The notes under the pieces were generated by a model, which was given only the letters and a program-made list of their open reading frames with translations, ran no database searches and was not told where the DNA came from. Of a DNA stretch of 64,000 nt, positions 1 to 9,422 are shown one piece after another (the first letter of the stretch is position 1; every line of letters begins with the position of its first letter). A program made the position numbers and the translations under genes. Where the stretch lies: NCBI RefSeq assembly GCF_007671655.1, contig NZ_VCGX01000001.1, forward strand, positions 777,917 to 841,916. Direction: 5' to 3'. This DNA comes from Marinobacter piscis (lineage in GTDB: Bacteria > Pseudomonadota > Gammaproteobacteria > Pseudomonadales > Oleiphilaceae).

Positions 1-432
1 AACTTTCAGTCGGGTATGGCTATGGTGCGACAGCTGGAGTTTTCGCTGTTCGATTTCCGCCTGCATGCGGAGTTCACCGAAGAGGCGCCGACTAATCCGC
101 TGGAGATGCATCGGAAAGTCCGTGAATCTATTGCGGTGGTGGATGCGCCCGAGTTCAACCGCTTCCCGAATGCGTTCGCGCACATCTTCGCAGGCGGCTA
201 CGCTGCCGGCTACTACAGTTACAAGTGGGCGGAGGTGCTGGCGGCGGATGCCTTCTCGCTTTTTGAGGAAAACGGGATTTTTGATTCCGAAACCGGTAAG
301 GCGTTTTTGCAGAACATTCTGGAAAAAGGCGGGTCACAGGAGCCTATGGAGCTGTTCAAAGCGTTCCGCGGCCGTGAGCCGGCGGTGGATGCTTTGCTGA
401 GACAGACCGGCATCACGGACGAAGCGGCCTGA
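1..432 (+). CDS. prlC: Oligopeptidase A (M3 zinc metallopeptidase), C-terminal part only
   Basis: The reading frame is open from the first base, so the gene starts outside the window and only about the last 143 residues are present. They match the C-terminal helical part of M3 family oligopeptidase A, including the FAGGYAAGYYSYKWAEVLAAD segment region and the usual ending with a short acidic tail. The enzyme is a cytoplasmic metallopeptidase that degrades short peptides and cleaved signal peptides; its HEXXH zinc site lies upstream of this fragment and cannot be checked here. yheV follows 57 bases downstream, the arrangement seen in Pseudomonas and relatives, which supports the call. Confidence 0.93.
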   Translation, partial: NFQSGMAMVRQLEFSLFDFRLHAEFTEEAPTNPLEMHRKVRESIAVVDAPEFNRFPNAFAHIFAGGYAAGYYSYKWAEVLAADAFSLFEENGIFDSETGKAFLQNILEKGGSQEPMELFKAFRGREPAVDALLRQTGITDEAA

Positions 433-439
433 TTTAACC

Positions 440-468
440 GCTCCGGTGGTGGTGACCGCCACCGGAGC
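440..468 (+). other. Strong hairpin between prlC and yheV
   Basis: Thirteen bases at 440-452 pair with 456-468 with one G-T wobble and a three-base loop. No clear T-run follows, so it may be an mRNA-stabilising or weak attenuating hairpin between two co-oriented genes and not a true terminator. The pairing is seen directly; its role is inferred. Confidence 0.5.
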
Positions 469-489
469 CATTTATTCTGGAGTTATAGT

Positions 490-741
490 ATGGCGACCCC
501 GAAACGATTTATAGCCGGTGCAGTTTGTCCCCGCTGTGCGGAGATGGACAAAATCATGATGTTTACCGACGATGAGGGTGAGCAGATTCGCGAGTGTGTG
601 GCCTGTGGTTTTACCGATGCCATGTCCGATAGCGGACAGCCGGTAAATCCGGAGCTGGATACCCGGGTTAATCAGCGTGATAACAAAGACGACCATACAG
701 TGAAGCAGGTTGTTTTTTTTAAGGCTGGGGGTGAGGACTAA
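490..741 (+). CDS. yheV: YheV-family putative zinc-ribbon protein
   Basis: An 83-residue protein with two CxxC pairs (CPRC near residue 14 and CVAC near residue 36) that would form a zinc ribbon, preceded by the conserved KRFIAGAVCPRC start of the YheV (DUF2387) family. The function of the family is not known. It lies directly after prlC, as in pseudomonads, and a purine-rich GGAG stretch precedes the ATG. A run of eight T residues at 713-720 lies in the last codons, but the frame reads through it to a C-terminus of plausible length. Confidence 0.85.
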   Translation: MATPKRFIAGAVCPRCAEMDKIMMFTDDEGEQIRECVACGFTDAMSDSGQPVNPELDTRVNQRDNKDDHTVKQVVFFKAGGED

Positions 742-775
742 CCACGCCCTCGAAGCCCCCGGGGCCTGGCTGTAC

Positions 776-2098
776 TCAGAGAACCATAGCGGCCAGCCAC
801 CCAAAGCCAAGCAACGGCAGGTTGTAGTGCAGGAACGTGGGCACCACAGAATCCCAGATGTGGTTGTGCTGGCCATCTACGTTCAGACCGGCGGTGGGGC
901 CGAGGGTGGAATCAGAGGCCGGAGAGCCGGCGTCCCCCAGTGCGCCTGCAGTACCGACCAGGGCAACAATCGCAAGTGAGCTGAAGCCCATTTCCAGTGC
1001 CAGTGGTACGTACAGGGCCGCAATGATGGGGATGGTTGAGAATGAAGAGCCGATACCCAGAGTAATCATCAGGCCCACCAGAAGCATCAGCAGGGCCGCC
1101 ATGGGCTTATTGCTGCCAATAAGATCGACAGAGCTTTGTACCAGGGTGGTAATCTCGCCGGTTTCACGCATGACTTCTGCAAAACCGGAGGCGGTGATCA
1201 TGATAAACCCGATCATGGCCAGCATTTTCATGCCTTCCGTGAACAGGTCGTCCGCCTCTTTCCATTTTACCACTCCGGAAAGGTTGAAAAGCAGAAAGCC
1301 TGCCAGTGCCCCGAGAATCATTGAGCCCAGCCACAGCTGAACCACGAAAGCGACCACAATAGCGGCCAGCGCCATGATCAGGGTACCGGGACTGTAGGAC
1401 ACATTGACCCGTTCTGTGCGGGTGATGGTGTCGAGGTCGTATTCACGGTTGCCGCGATAGGTAAAGAAGATTGCGACCAGCAGACCGCAGAGCATGCCCA
1501 GTGCCGGCAGTGCCATAGCGTGCATAACACTCAGGCCTTCCGTTTCGCCGCCGTTGGCACTGATTTTAGCCATCAGGATTTCGTTCAGATAAATGCCACC
1601 AAAGCCAATGGGCAGGAACATATACGGCGTAATAAGGCCGAATGTGAGTGCACAGGCGACAAGACGGCGATCCATTTTCAGTTTCGCCATCACATAGAGC
1701 ATGGGCGGCACGACCAGCGGTATAAATGCGATGTGAATCGGCAGAATATTCTGTGAAGACAGGGCAATGAGTACCAGAGCGCCGATGATCATGTAACGTA
1801 CGCCCTTGGCGGCCGTATTGTTTTTCTGCTGCCCCACCATGGTCAGGGTCTTGTCTGCCAGCGCATGGGCCAGACCGGATTTTCCGATCGCAACGGCGAA
1901 AGCGCCCAGAGTAGCGTAGGACAATGCGACGGTTGCGCCTCCACCCAGGCCGTTATTGAACGCCTCAATGGTCGCCTCCAGTGATAATCCGGCAATCAGG
2001 CCGCCCGAGACGGCACCTACAATAAGAGCTACAACTACGTGGATGCGAGCCAGACTCAGAACGAGCATGATCAGCACCGCGGCAACGACGGCATTCAT
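776..2098 (-). CDS. Na+/H+ antiporter family (NhaC-like) inner-membrane protein
   Basis: About 440 residues, almost entirely hydrophobic, with roughly 11-12 membrane segments. The N-terminal segments (NAVVAAVLIMLVLSLARIHV region) and the conserved GxGSSFSTIPIIAALYVPLA and GDAGSPASDS stretches are typical of the PF03553 Na+/H+ antiporter superfamily, which also includes amino-acid permeases such as YuiF, so the substrate is uncertain. I chose the ATG at 2098 and not the in-frame ATG at 2116, because GGAG sits eight bases before it and the first membrane helix begins directly after it. It is transcribed alone, convergent with yheV. Confidence 0.85.
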   Translation of the reverse strand: MNAVVAAVLIMLVLSLARIHVVVALIVGAVSGGLIAGLSLEATIEAFNNGLGGGATVALSYATLGAFAVAIGKSGLAHALADKTLTMVGQQKNNTAAKGVRYMIIGALVLIALSSQNILPIHIAFIPLVVPPMLYVMAKLKMDRRLVACALTFGLITPYMFLPIGFGGIYLNEILMAKISANGGETEGLSVMHAMALPALGMLCGLLVAIFFTYRGNREYDLDTITRTERVNVSYSPGTLIMALAAIVVAFVVQLWLGSMILGALAGFLLFNLSGVVKWKEADDLFTEGMKMLAMIGFIMITASGFAEVMRETGEITTLVQSSVDLIGSNKPMAALLMLLVGLMITLGIGSSFSTIPIIAALYVPLALEMGFSSLAIVALVGTAGALGDAGSPASDSTLGPTAGLNVDGQHNHIWDSVVPTFLHYNLPLLGFGWLAAMVL

Positions 2099-2215
2099 TG
2101 GAAAAACTCCGGGCACAGGTTTTGGGTTATCCGGTCTTCTTTCGAAGTCGGGCTGTTTAAAAACGCGGTAATGTGCAGTAATTGGCCACTTTAGTCAAAG
2201 GGCTTGTGCCTGCCG

Positions 2216-2443
2216 TCAGTTCTCGTCAATGCGCGCAAACCGTGGAACCTGTTCTCCCGCTATGTTAACGCTTTCGCAAAACATGCTCAGAGGGCGTACC
2301 CATAAGCTGTAGTCGCCGTACAGGCAGCGGTAGACTACGAGTTTTTCTTCCGTCTCACTGTGGCGGGCGGTGCCTATAACCTCGTAATCGTTGCCTTTGT
2401 AGTGCCGGTATCGGCCTGGCTGGACGGTTGCAGATTCTTTCAT
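2216..2443 (-). CDS. DUF1653 domain protein
   Basis: A 75-residue protein whose GRYRHYKGNDYEVIG, LVVYRCLYG and LWVRPLSMFCE segments are the hallmark of DUF1653. Such proteins are small, presumably cytoplasmic and of unknown function. A GAGA-rich leader precedes the ATG. It stands 39 bases downstream of the next leftward gene and could be cotranscribed with it. Confidence 0.85.
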   Translation of the reverse strand: MKESATVQPGRYRHYKGNDYEVIGTARHSETEEKLVVYRCLYGDYSLWVRPLSMFCESVNIAGEQVPRFARIDEN

Positions 2444-2482
2444 GGGAAATCTCTGGGTTTGTGAGTGGTTTTTGCAGTCAGA

Positions 2483-3175
2483 TCAGGCCCTGCCTGACCC
2501 CAGGGAAAACCGGATATGATTGCGCACCAGCAGGTTTTCCCAGTAGCGACGCATCCAGTCCCAGGTGTCATTATTCACCTGTTCCACGAAGGGGTTGAGG
2601 TTGAGTTCGTAATAATCCGGTGTGCCGGCTATCTGTAGCACGGTGACCGTGATTGAGTCATCCAGCTCGTTTGCAAAAGGCTCACCAATCAGCTCATGTA
2701 CCAGCAGGTTTGCGCGGGTTGCCTCTATGTCTACGAGCCCGCCGCTGCGGATGGAGTGGTTGTTTTCGTGCATTTCCTCCATCAAACGGTGGCAAAGATA
2801 GGCGCGTATGAGCAGACCATCAAGGCCTGCATAGTGTAACAGCAGTGCCGATGGCCTGGTGAAATAACCGATTGCAGCTTTGACAAACGGATCGAACAGC
2901 TGCGCCGTGCCGGCTTCCCGGGCACAGGTGTCGACGCATTCAATGAGCCGGGGTGCCATCTCTATGTATTCGATGGCAAACTGGAACAGACAGGCGGCCG
3001 GACGCCCGTCCCCTTCAAAATGAATGGCCGAAGGCAACGAAGCTGCCTTGTCATGCAGCTGCTTCAGAAACGTTCCCGAGCGTGCCTCCTTGCGCCGCGC
3101 GTGATCAATGATCTCTAGAACTGCCTGTGGAGTCATTTGATGGCTTGCCGGTGTCTGAAAAAATTGAGGTCGCAA
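2483..3175 (-). CDS. Conserved hypothetical protein, 230 residues
   Basis: I do not recognise a named domain. The protein is mostly helical by composition, soluble, with no signal peptide or membrane segment, and is rich in acidic and hydrophobic residues, with a tryptophan/arginine-rich stretch near the C-terminus (DWMRRYWENLLVRNH). The start is taken as TTG at 3175 because AGGAG lies five bases upstream; an ATG at 3136 would remove 13 residues. It probably shares a transcript with the DUF1653 gene downstream. Confidence 0.7.
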   Translation of the reverse strand: MRPQFFQTPASHQMTPQAVLEIIDHARRKEARSGTFLKQLHDKAASLPSAIHFEGDGRPAACLFQFAIEYIEMAPRLIECVDTCAREAGTAQLFDPFVKAAIGYFTRPSALLLHYAGLDGLLIRAYLCHRLMEEMHENNHSIRSGGLVDIEATRANLLVHELIGEPFANELDDSITVTVLQIAGTPDYYELNLNPFVEQVNNDTWDWMRRYWENLLVRNHIRFSLGSGRA

Positions 3176-3335
3176 GGCGTCTCCTGTAGAGGGCAGAGTT
3201 TAGCCGGGCACTGGTACTGCGGCTGGCCACTGACACTTGCCATCAGAAAACGCCCGTCATTTCTGACAAGTGTAGACGAGATTCTTCATGCTGCGATTTA
3301 CCATCTGTCAGTTAATGTAACCAAGTGAATCGTGA

Positions 3336-4664
3336 CTATCGGGCACTGAACCAACGGTCGTGACGAGTATGTGACCAGCAGAGCCAGCCCATGCTCAGAG
3401 CGCGGGCCAGCATCAGACAGATGAGAGAAAACCATAAGCCGTGGTTGCCCCAGCCTGTGGTCAGCCACCAGACAGGGGCAAACACCACCAGAGCCGAGAA
3501 AAGCATGGTGTTCTGCATATCACGGGTACGGGTAGCGCCAATGAATACCCCGTCAAACAAAAATCCCCACACAGAAGCAAAAGGCAGTAACCATAACCAA
3601 GGCAGGTACTGCCAGGCAGTGGTGCGCACTTCTTCAATACCGGTCAGCAGCGCAACCAGACCACGGCCACCGGCAACGAACAGAATGGTCAGCAACAGGG
3701 AGCCGAGGAGCGACCAGCGCAAGGCGCAGCGGAACACCACGAGGAAACGTTTGCGGCTGCCTTTGCCGATGGACTCACCAATCAGTGCTTCTGCAGCATT
3801 GGCAAAACCGTCGAGCGCATTCGAAATCAACAGCAGAAACGTAATCAGAACCGCATTAGCGGCCAGTATGGTATCGCCCTGACGAGCCCCCTGGGCGGTA
3901 AAAAATGCGAGCACCAGCAGCAGGGCTATGGTGCGCACCATTATGTAGCGATTCACCTGCAGGATCGCCAGATAGTCTGCCAGGGTACCGATCAGCGCCC
4001 GGGTCAGGCGCTGCCCTTCGGGCATACGGTTCAGGACGATGGCAAAGCCGATAATGGCAGCACCATATTCAGCGATCACCGTTGCAATCGCCACACCCCG
4101 GCTGTTCCACCCCAACACGGTCACAAACAAAACATCCAGCACGATATTCAGGCCATTGGCCACAATCAGCATGATCATGGGCCCGCGAGGGAACTGGGTG
4201 CCGATCAGCCAGCCAACCAGGGTGTACTGACACAGCACGGCGGGGGCGCTCCAGATGCGAATGGCGGCGTACTCGGCCGCAAGCTCCGTTACCCCCGCGC
4301 TTGGGTCCATAAGGGTCAGCCCGATGCGGATCAGAGGTTGATGGGCGAGAATCAGCAACAGGCCAATGCCGACCGCCAAAACCACTGAGCGTAATAACAG
4401 AGCAACCTGATTAAAGCTGTCGCGCCTGCCCCATGCCTGAGCAGCAAGCCCTGTTGTTCCCATGCGCATGAAACCGAATGTCCAGTACAGAATGCTGAAC
4501 AGGTTAGCGCCAACCGCTACGGCCCCCAGGTACTCAGGGCTTTCCAGGTGTCCCAGTACGGCGGTATCCACCAGACCCAGCAATGGCACGGTCAGGTTGG
4601 TAAGCATCAATGGCCAGGCCAGGGCCCATAAGCGCCGGTCTGTGACCGACAGTTTGAATGTCAT
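3336..4664 (-). CDS. MATE family exporter, DinF type
   Basis: A 442-residue inner-membrane protein with about 12 membrane helices in two halves. The start (WALAWPLMLTNLTVPLLGLVDTAVLGHL) and the GLAAQAWGR motif after the second helix are characteristic of the DinF/NorM multidrug and toxic compound extrusion family, which exchanges cationic drugs or metabolites for Na+ or H+. It is divergent from the oxidase cluster, with about 200 bases between. DinF is SOS-induced in E. coli, but I see no clear LexA box here. Confidence 0.88.
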   Translation of the reverse strand: MTFKLSVTDRRLWALAWPLMLTNLTVPLLGLVDTAVLGHLESPEYLGAVAVGANLFSILYWTFGFMRMGTTGLAAQAWGRRDSFNQVALLLRSVVLAVGIGLLLILAHQPLIRIGLTLMDPSAGVTELAAEYAAIRIWSAPAVLCQYTLVGWLIGTQFPRGPMIMLIVANGLNIVLDVLFVTVLGWNSRGVAIATVIAEYGAAIIGFAIVLNRMPEGQRLTRALIGTLADYLAILQVNRYIMVRTIALLLVLAFFTAQGARQGDTILAANAVLITFLLLISNALDGFANAAEALIGESIGKGSRKRFLVVFRCALRWSLLGSLLLTILFVAGGRGLVALLTGIEEVRTTAWQYLPWLWLLPFASVWGFLFDGVFIGATRTRDMQNTMLFSALVVFAPVWWLTTGWGNHGLWFSLICLMLARALSMGWLCWSHTRHDRWFSAR

Positions 4665-4869
4665 ATGCGATTAAATTCCTAAAAAACCAGTTTTAGATGA
4701 TATAGATTTAATGGGCTTTTTAGTCTTTTTTTGATCCCTGTCTATACTCAACGTGATTGTATCTGTAAGCAGGCTTTCACCCTGGACTTGGCCGATGAAT
4801 GCGAGCGCCGGTCGGGAACAGAGGGGTTGCGCAAAATCCGACAAGAATAACACTCTGTGGAGACACAGT

Positions 4870-5994
4870 ATGCGCGTGTATGCTCAACGGGTAGGCGTTC
4901 TTTCAGGCGGTTTACTGTTTCCGGCCCTGTCCATGGCGGACTGGGGCGTAAACATGACGCCTGGGGTGACCGGTACCAGTAACGACATTTTCAATCTGCA
5001 CATGACCATTTTCTGGATCTGCGTCGCCATTGGTGTCGTGGTGTTCGGGGTAATGTTCTGGTCTATCATCGCCCACCGCAAGTCCCAGGGCGCGAAACCT
5101 GCCAATTTCCATGAGAATACAATGGTTGAGGTGCTCTGGACGCTCATCCCGCTTGTCATTCTCGTCATCATGGCCATTCCGGCCACGGCCACTCTGGTCG
5201 ATATGTACGACACCACTGAGTCCGACATAGACATCAAGGTAACCGGTTACCAGTGGCGGTGGCAGTACGAATATATCAACGACGACTTTGGCTATTTTTC
5301 CAGCCTGACAACACCGGCCGACCAGATCAACAACCGGCAGGCCAAAGGCGAGAACTACTTGCTGGAAGTGGATAAGCCGATGGTTGTGCCGGTGGGCAAA
5401 AAAATTCGCTTTCTGCTGACGGCAAACGATGTCATCCATTCCTGGTGGGTACCGGATTTCGGTTTCAAGAAAGATGCCATTCCCGGCTTCATTAATGAAG
5501 CCTGGACCCGGGTGGATAAACCGGGAATCTACCGTGGACAGTGCGCCGAGCTGTGTGGCAAGGATCATGGGTTTATGCCGGTGGTGGTAAAAGCGGTTCC
5601 GGAAGAGGAATACAACACTTGGGTAGCCGAGCAGAAAGAGGCCGCAGAGAAAGAGCGCCAGCTGACGGAGAAGGACTGGACCATGGAGGAGCTGATGGAG
5701 CGGGGTGAAACCACCTATGCCACCAATTGTGTTGCCTGTCACCAGGCAGATGGCAGTGGTGCACCGCCGGCCTTCCCGGCACTGAAAGGTAGTGCCATTG
5801 CCACCGGCGATATGGCTGCACACATTGATGTGGTTGTAAACGGCGTATCAGGCACGGCAATGCAGGCATTTGGCAGCCAGCTGAGTGAGGCTGACCTGGC
5901 CGCCATCATTACGTATGAGCGTAACGCCTGGGGTAATAATGTCGGGGACATGGTTACGCCAAAAGAAATCTTCGATTACAAGAATGAACAATAA
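4870..5994 (+). CDS. ctaC: Cytochrome c oxidase subunit II with fused cytochrome c domain (caa3 type)
   Basis: A 374-residue periplasmic-facing subunit that passes electrons from cytochrome c to subunit I. After a signal peptide and two membrane helices, the cupredoxin domain carries the CuA ligands (HSWWVPD and C225/C229 in CAELC). A C-terminal class I cytochrome c domain has the heme site CVACH at C287, C290 and H291, which makes this a caa3-type enzyme. The ATG at 4870 is preferred over an upstream in-frame start at 4753 because GGAG lies seven bases before it and the signal peptide begins there. It is first in the oxidase cluster; a TATACT promoter-like hexamer lies near 4743. Confidence 0.96.
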   Translation: MRVYAQRVGVLSGGLLFPALSMADWGVNMTPGVTGTSNDIFNLHMTIFWICVAIGVVVFGVMFWSIIAHRKSQGAKPANFHENTMVEVLWTLIPLVILVIMAIPATATLVDMYDTTESDIDIKVTGYQWRWQYEYINDDFGYFSSLTTPADQINNRQAKGENYLLEVDKPMVVPVGKKIRFLLTANDVIHSWWVPDFGFKKDAIPGFINEAWTRVDKPGIYRGQCAELCGKDHGFMPVVVKAVPEEEYNTWVAEQKEAAEKERQLTEKDWTMEELMERGETTYATNCVACHQADGSGAPPAFPALKGSAIATGDMAAHIDVVVNGVSGTAMQAFGSQLSEADLAAIITYERNAWGNNVGDMVTPKEIFDYKNEQ

Positions 5995-6051
5995 TCGACG
6001 CCAGATAACAGCGATCACCAGCCACAACAATTGGCGGTAACGGGAGGTTTC

Positions 6052-7635
6052 ATGAGTGCGGTTGCAGGTACCCACGCACAGGATCAACATCACGGCCCGG
6101 CTCGTGGTTTCAGCCGCTGGCTGCTGACGACCAACCATAAGGATATCGGGTCCATGTACCTGATATTCAGCTTCACCATGTTCCTTCTTGGAGGGACCAT
6201 GGCGATGGTTATCCGGGCCGAATTATTTCAGCCCGGGCTGCAGATTGTTCAGCCCGAATTTTTTAACCAGATGACCACAATGCATGGCCTGATCATGGTG
6301 TTCGGCGCGGTTATGCCGGCCTTTGTGGGGCTGGCAAACTGGATGATACCGCTGATGATCGGGGCACCGGATATGGCGTTACCCAGGATGAATAACTGGA
6401 GCTTCTGGTTGTTGCCCTGTGCGTTTCTTATCCTGGTATCCACGCTGTTCATGGAAGGCGGTGCGCCCAATTTTGGCTGGACCTTCTACGCACCCCTGTC
6501 CACAACCTATGGTCCGCCCAGCACGACCTTCTTTGTGTTTGCCATTCACATTATGGGTGTCTCTTCCATTATGGGCGCCATTAACGTGATAGCCACCGTG
6601 CTGAACATGCGCGCCCCCGGCATGACCCTGATGAAAATGCCCATGTTTGTCTGGACCTGGTTGATCACTGCGTTCCTGCTGATTGCCGTCATGCCGGTAC
6701 TGGCGGGCGTGGTCACCATGGTGCTTATGGATATCAACTTTGGCACCAGCTTCTTCAATGCCGCCGGCGGCGGTGACCCGGTGCTGTTTCAGCATGTGTT
6801 CTGGTTCTTCGGTCACCCGGAAGTGTATATCATGATTCTTCCCGCATTCGGGGCCATTTCCCAGATCATCCCGGCGTTTTCCCGTAAGCGTTTGTTCGGC
6901 TACTCCTCCATGGTTTATGCCACCGGTGCCATCGCCATGTTGTCATTCCTGGTATGGGCGCACCACATGTTCACCGTGGGGGTGCCGGTTGCCGGTCAGT
7001 TATTCTTTATGTACGCCACTTTGCTGATCGCCGTGCCGACGGGGGTTAAAGTGTTTAACTGGGTGGCGACCATGTTCCGGGGGGCGCTCTCATTTGAGAC
7101 GCCCATGCTGTTTGCCGTCGCGTTTGTCATCCTGTTTTCCATCGGTGGTTTCTCGGGTGTGATGCTGGCGATTGCCCCCGCGGACTTCCAGTACCACGAC
7201 ACTTATTTTGTGGTTGCCCACTTCCATTATGTGCTGGTGCCGGGTGCCATCTTCGGTATTTTCGCATCGGCTTACTTCTGGCTGCCAAAATGGACCGGCC
7301 ATATGTACGACGAAACCCTGGGCAAAACCCACTTCTGGCTGTCATTTATCGGGATGAACCTGGCATTTTTCCCGATGCATTTCCTGGGGCTTGCCGGAAT
7401 GCCCCGTCGCATACCTGACTACGCACTGCAGTTTGCCGACTTTAATATGGTTTCAAGCATCGGTGCCTTTATGTTCGGCGCTACCCAGCTGCTGTTCGTG
7501 CTGATTGTTGTGAAGTGCGTGAAAGGCGGTGAAAAAGCACCTGCCAAGCCTTGGGACGGGGCCGAAGGGCTGGAGTGGACCCTGCCTTCGCCGGCGCCTT
7601 ATCACACCTTCTCCACTCCCCCTGAAGTGAAATAG
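6052..7635 (+). CDS. ctaD: Cytochrome c oxidase subunit I
   Basis: The 527-residue catalytic subunit of the heme-copper oxidase, with twelve membrane helices. Visible landmarks are the TTNHKDIG start, the HxxxFWxFGHPEVY motif that supplies the CuB histidine and the cross-linked tyrosine, and the HFHYVL segment carrying heme ligands. It reduces oxygen to water while pumping protons. The ATG at 6052 has GGGAGG upstream; an in-frame TTG at 6031 is less likely. It lies 57 bases after ctaC. Confidence 0.97.
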   Translation: MSAVAGTHAQDQHHGPARGFSRWLLTTNHKDIGSMYLIFSFTMFLLGGTMAMVIRAELFQPGLQIVQPEFFNQMTTMHGLIMVFGAVMPAFVGLANWMIPLMIGAPDMALPRMNNWSFWLLPCAFLILVSTLFMEGGAPNFGWTFYAPLSTTYGPPSTTFFVFAIHIMGVSSIMGAINVIATVLNMRAPGMTLMKMPMFVWTWLITAFLLIAVMPVLAGVVTMVLMDINFGTSFFNAAGGGDPVLFQHVFWFFGHPEVYIMILPAFGAISQIIPAFSRKRLFGYSSMVYATGAIAMLSFLVWAHHMFTVGVPVAGQLFFMYATLLIAVPTGVKVFNWVATMFRGALSFETPMLFAVAFVILFSIGGFSGVMLAIAPADFQYHDTYFVVAHFHYVLVPGAIFGIFASAYFWLPKWTGHMYDETLGKTHFWLSFIGMNLAFFPMHFLGLAGMPRRIPDYALQFADFNMVSSIGAFMFGATQLLFVLIVVKCVKGGEKAPAKPWDGAEGLEWTLPSPAPYHTFSTPPEVK

Positions 7636-7648
7636 GAGGCTGGCAGAA

Positions 7649-8239
7649 ATGGCTGAGCAACCCGCGAACACACCCACTCCCCGGCGCAGTAACCTGCGGG
7701 TTATCGGCTGGTGCCTTTCGGGTGTGGTCGGAATGTTTGCCTTTGGCTTTGCGCTGGTGCCGCTGTACGACGTTTTCTGCGATATCACCGGCATTAACGG
7801 TAAGACTAATGGCCGCTATGAGTCGACCGAAGGCTCTGTCGCTGACATGGAGCGTTCGGTCAAAGTTCAGTTTCTGGCGCAGAACGGACCCGGAATGCCC
7901 TGGGTGTTCCGGCCTGTGGCGCGCAGTATTGAAGTCCACCCGGGTGAGGCAACCACGGTGAACTTCTATGCAAAGAATCCCACCGGCCAGGATATGGTGG
8001 GGCAGGCAGTGCCCAGCCTGTCACCTTCAGAGGGCACACTGTATTTCCATAAAACCGAATGCTTCTGTTTCAACCAGCAGCCTCTGGCAGCGGGCCAGAG
8101 TACGGAGATGCCACTGGTGTTTATTGTGGACCCGGACCTGCCCGACCACATTACCAAACTGACGCTGTCATACACGCTTTATGATCAGGGAGAGCCGCAG
8201 GCGGCAGCGATAACCAAAACAACAGTCGATAACGGATAA
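7649..8239 (+). CDS. ctaG: Cytochrome oxidase copper-assembly protein CtaG (Cox11)
   Basis: A 196-residue protein with one N-terminal membrane helix and a periplasmic domain containing the ECFCF copper-binding motif and the YDVFCDITG segment conserved in Cox11. It delivers copper to the CuB centre of subunit I. It starts 13 bases after ctaD with AGGAGG overlapping the ctaD stop, so it is cotranscribed with the structural subunits. Confidence 0.95.
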   Translation: MAEQPANTPTPRRSNLRVIGWCLSGVVGMFAFGFALVPLYDVFCDITGINGKTNGRYESTEGSVADMERSVKVQFLAQNGPGMPWVFRPVARSIEVHPGEATTVNFYAKNPTGQDMVGQAVPSLSPSEGTLYFHKTECFCFNQQPLAAGQSTEMPLVFIVDPDLPDHITKLTLSYTLYDQGEPQAAAITKTTVDNG

Positions 8240-8255
8240 GCCATCGGAGAGTGCT

Positions 8256-9143
8256 ATGGCGGACTATCAGAGTTATTACGTTCCTGAACAGAGTAAATGG
8301 CCCATCATTGCCACGGTTGGCCTGGGGGTGACTCTCTACGGTGCGGCGTCGATCATGGTTAACAGTACCCAGGGGGCGAGTACAAGCAGCGCCTGGTTTG
8401 TATTCTGGGCTGGCATACTGATCATGATTTACATGCTGTTTGGCTGGTTTGGCAGTGTTATCAAGGAAAGTCGCTCCGGTTTGTACAGCCCGCAAATGGA
8501 CCGTTCATTCCGTTGGGGTATGAGCTGGTTTATTTTTTCCGAAGTCATGTTCTTCGGGGCCTTTTTCGGAGCATTGTTCTACGCTCGCGTGTTTGCGGTG
8601 CCCTGGCTTGGCGGCGAGGGGGATCGCGGCAGTTCCAATATGTTGTGGGAAGGTTTTCAGGCCACCTGGCCACTGATCAACAATCCCGATCCGGAAGCGT
8701 TTCCGGCGCCAGAATCGGTTATTGGCGCCTGGGGTCTGCCATTGGTAAACACCATCCTGCTGGTTACTTCCTCATTTACAGTAACAATCGCTCACCACGC
8801 CCTTAAGGCAGATAAGCGCACGAAAGCAAAAATCTGGCTGGGAGCCACCATTTTGCTGGCGCTGGTTTTCCTCTTCTTTCAGGCGGAAGAGTACATGCAC
8901 GCGTATCAGGAGCTTAATCTGACACTGGAATCCGGGATATACGGCAGCACGTTCTTCATGCTTACCGGCTTTCACGGTTTTCACGTGATGCTGGGCACGC
9001 TGATGTTGATTATCATGCTGATACGCATACAAAAAGGGCACTTTACTGCCGACAACCACTTCGGGTTTGAGGCAACGTCGTGGTACTGGCACTTTGTGGA
9101 TGTAGTCTGGCTGGGCCTGTTCATATTTGTGTATGTGATCTGA
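8256..9143 (+). CDS. ctaE: Cytochrome c oxidase subunit III
   Basis: A 295-residue, seven-helix membrane protein. The SRSGLYSPQMDRSFRWGMSWFIFSEVMFFGAFF region and the C-terminal WYWHFVDVVWLGLFIFVYV run are diagnostic of subunit III, which stabilises the oxidase. A GGAG lies six bases before the ATG, 16 bases after ctaG. Confidence 0.96.
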   Translation: MADYQSYYVPEQSKWPIIATVGLGVTLYGAASIMVNSTQGASTSSAWFVFWAGILIMIYMLFGWFGSVIKESRSGLYSPQMDRSFRWGMSWFIFSEVMFFGAFFGALFYARVFAVPWLGGEGDRGSSNMLWEGFQATWPLINNPDPEAFPAPESVIGAWGLPLVNTILLVTSSFTVTIAHHALKADKRTKAKIWLGATILLALVFLFFQAEEYMHAYQELNLTLESGIYGSTFFMLTGFHGFHVMLGTLMLIIMLIRIQKGHFTADNHFGFEATSWYWHFVDVVWLGLFIFVYVI

Positions 9144-9165
9144 GGCAATAAGCAGGTGGCTGTTT

Positions 9166-9369
9166 TCAGGGAGTCGGATGCAGGGTCAGGCTCCCTTGCC
9201 ATAATGACACGATAATAATAATCAGCAGAAGCACACTCAGGGCTACGCGCAGAGCGAGAGAATTCAACACCCGGTTGGTTTTGCCGCCGTCTCTGATGAG
9301 AAAGAACAGACCGCTGAAAAGACTGACGATAACGGCGAGCATGAGAAAGATGATAAGGGCTTTGAGCAT
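9166..9369 (-). CDS. DUF2909 twin-transmembrane protein
   Basis: A 67-residue protein with two hydrophobic helices separated by a short polar loop (RDGGKTNRVLNSLALRVALS), matching the DUF2909 family. It sits on the opposite strand inside the oxidase cluster, between ctaE and SURF1, exactly where pseudomonads have a gene of this type, so a link to oxidase assembly is plausible but not shown. I start it at the ATG at 9369; the longer open frame to 9501 overlaps the SURF1 gene and lacks a sensible N-terminus. Confidence 0.8.
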   Translation of the reverse strand: MLKALIIFLMLAVIVSLFSGLFFLIRDGGKTNRVLNSLALRVALSVLLLIIIIVSLWQGSLTLHPTP

Positions 9370-9422
9370 AAATAACTCTTTGGTTTTTGTTTTGTCTGCA
9401 GCCAGAATCACTATAGCAGACC

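Noticed and set aside
713..720. Run of eight T residues in yheV as a programmed frameshift site
   Set aside because: The normal frame continues to a stop a few codons on and gives a protein of usual family length.
3240..4000. Several open frames opposite to the MATE gene
   Set aside because: They are shadows of the minus-strand gene, rich in Ser/Arg/Pro with no ribosome sites.
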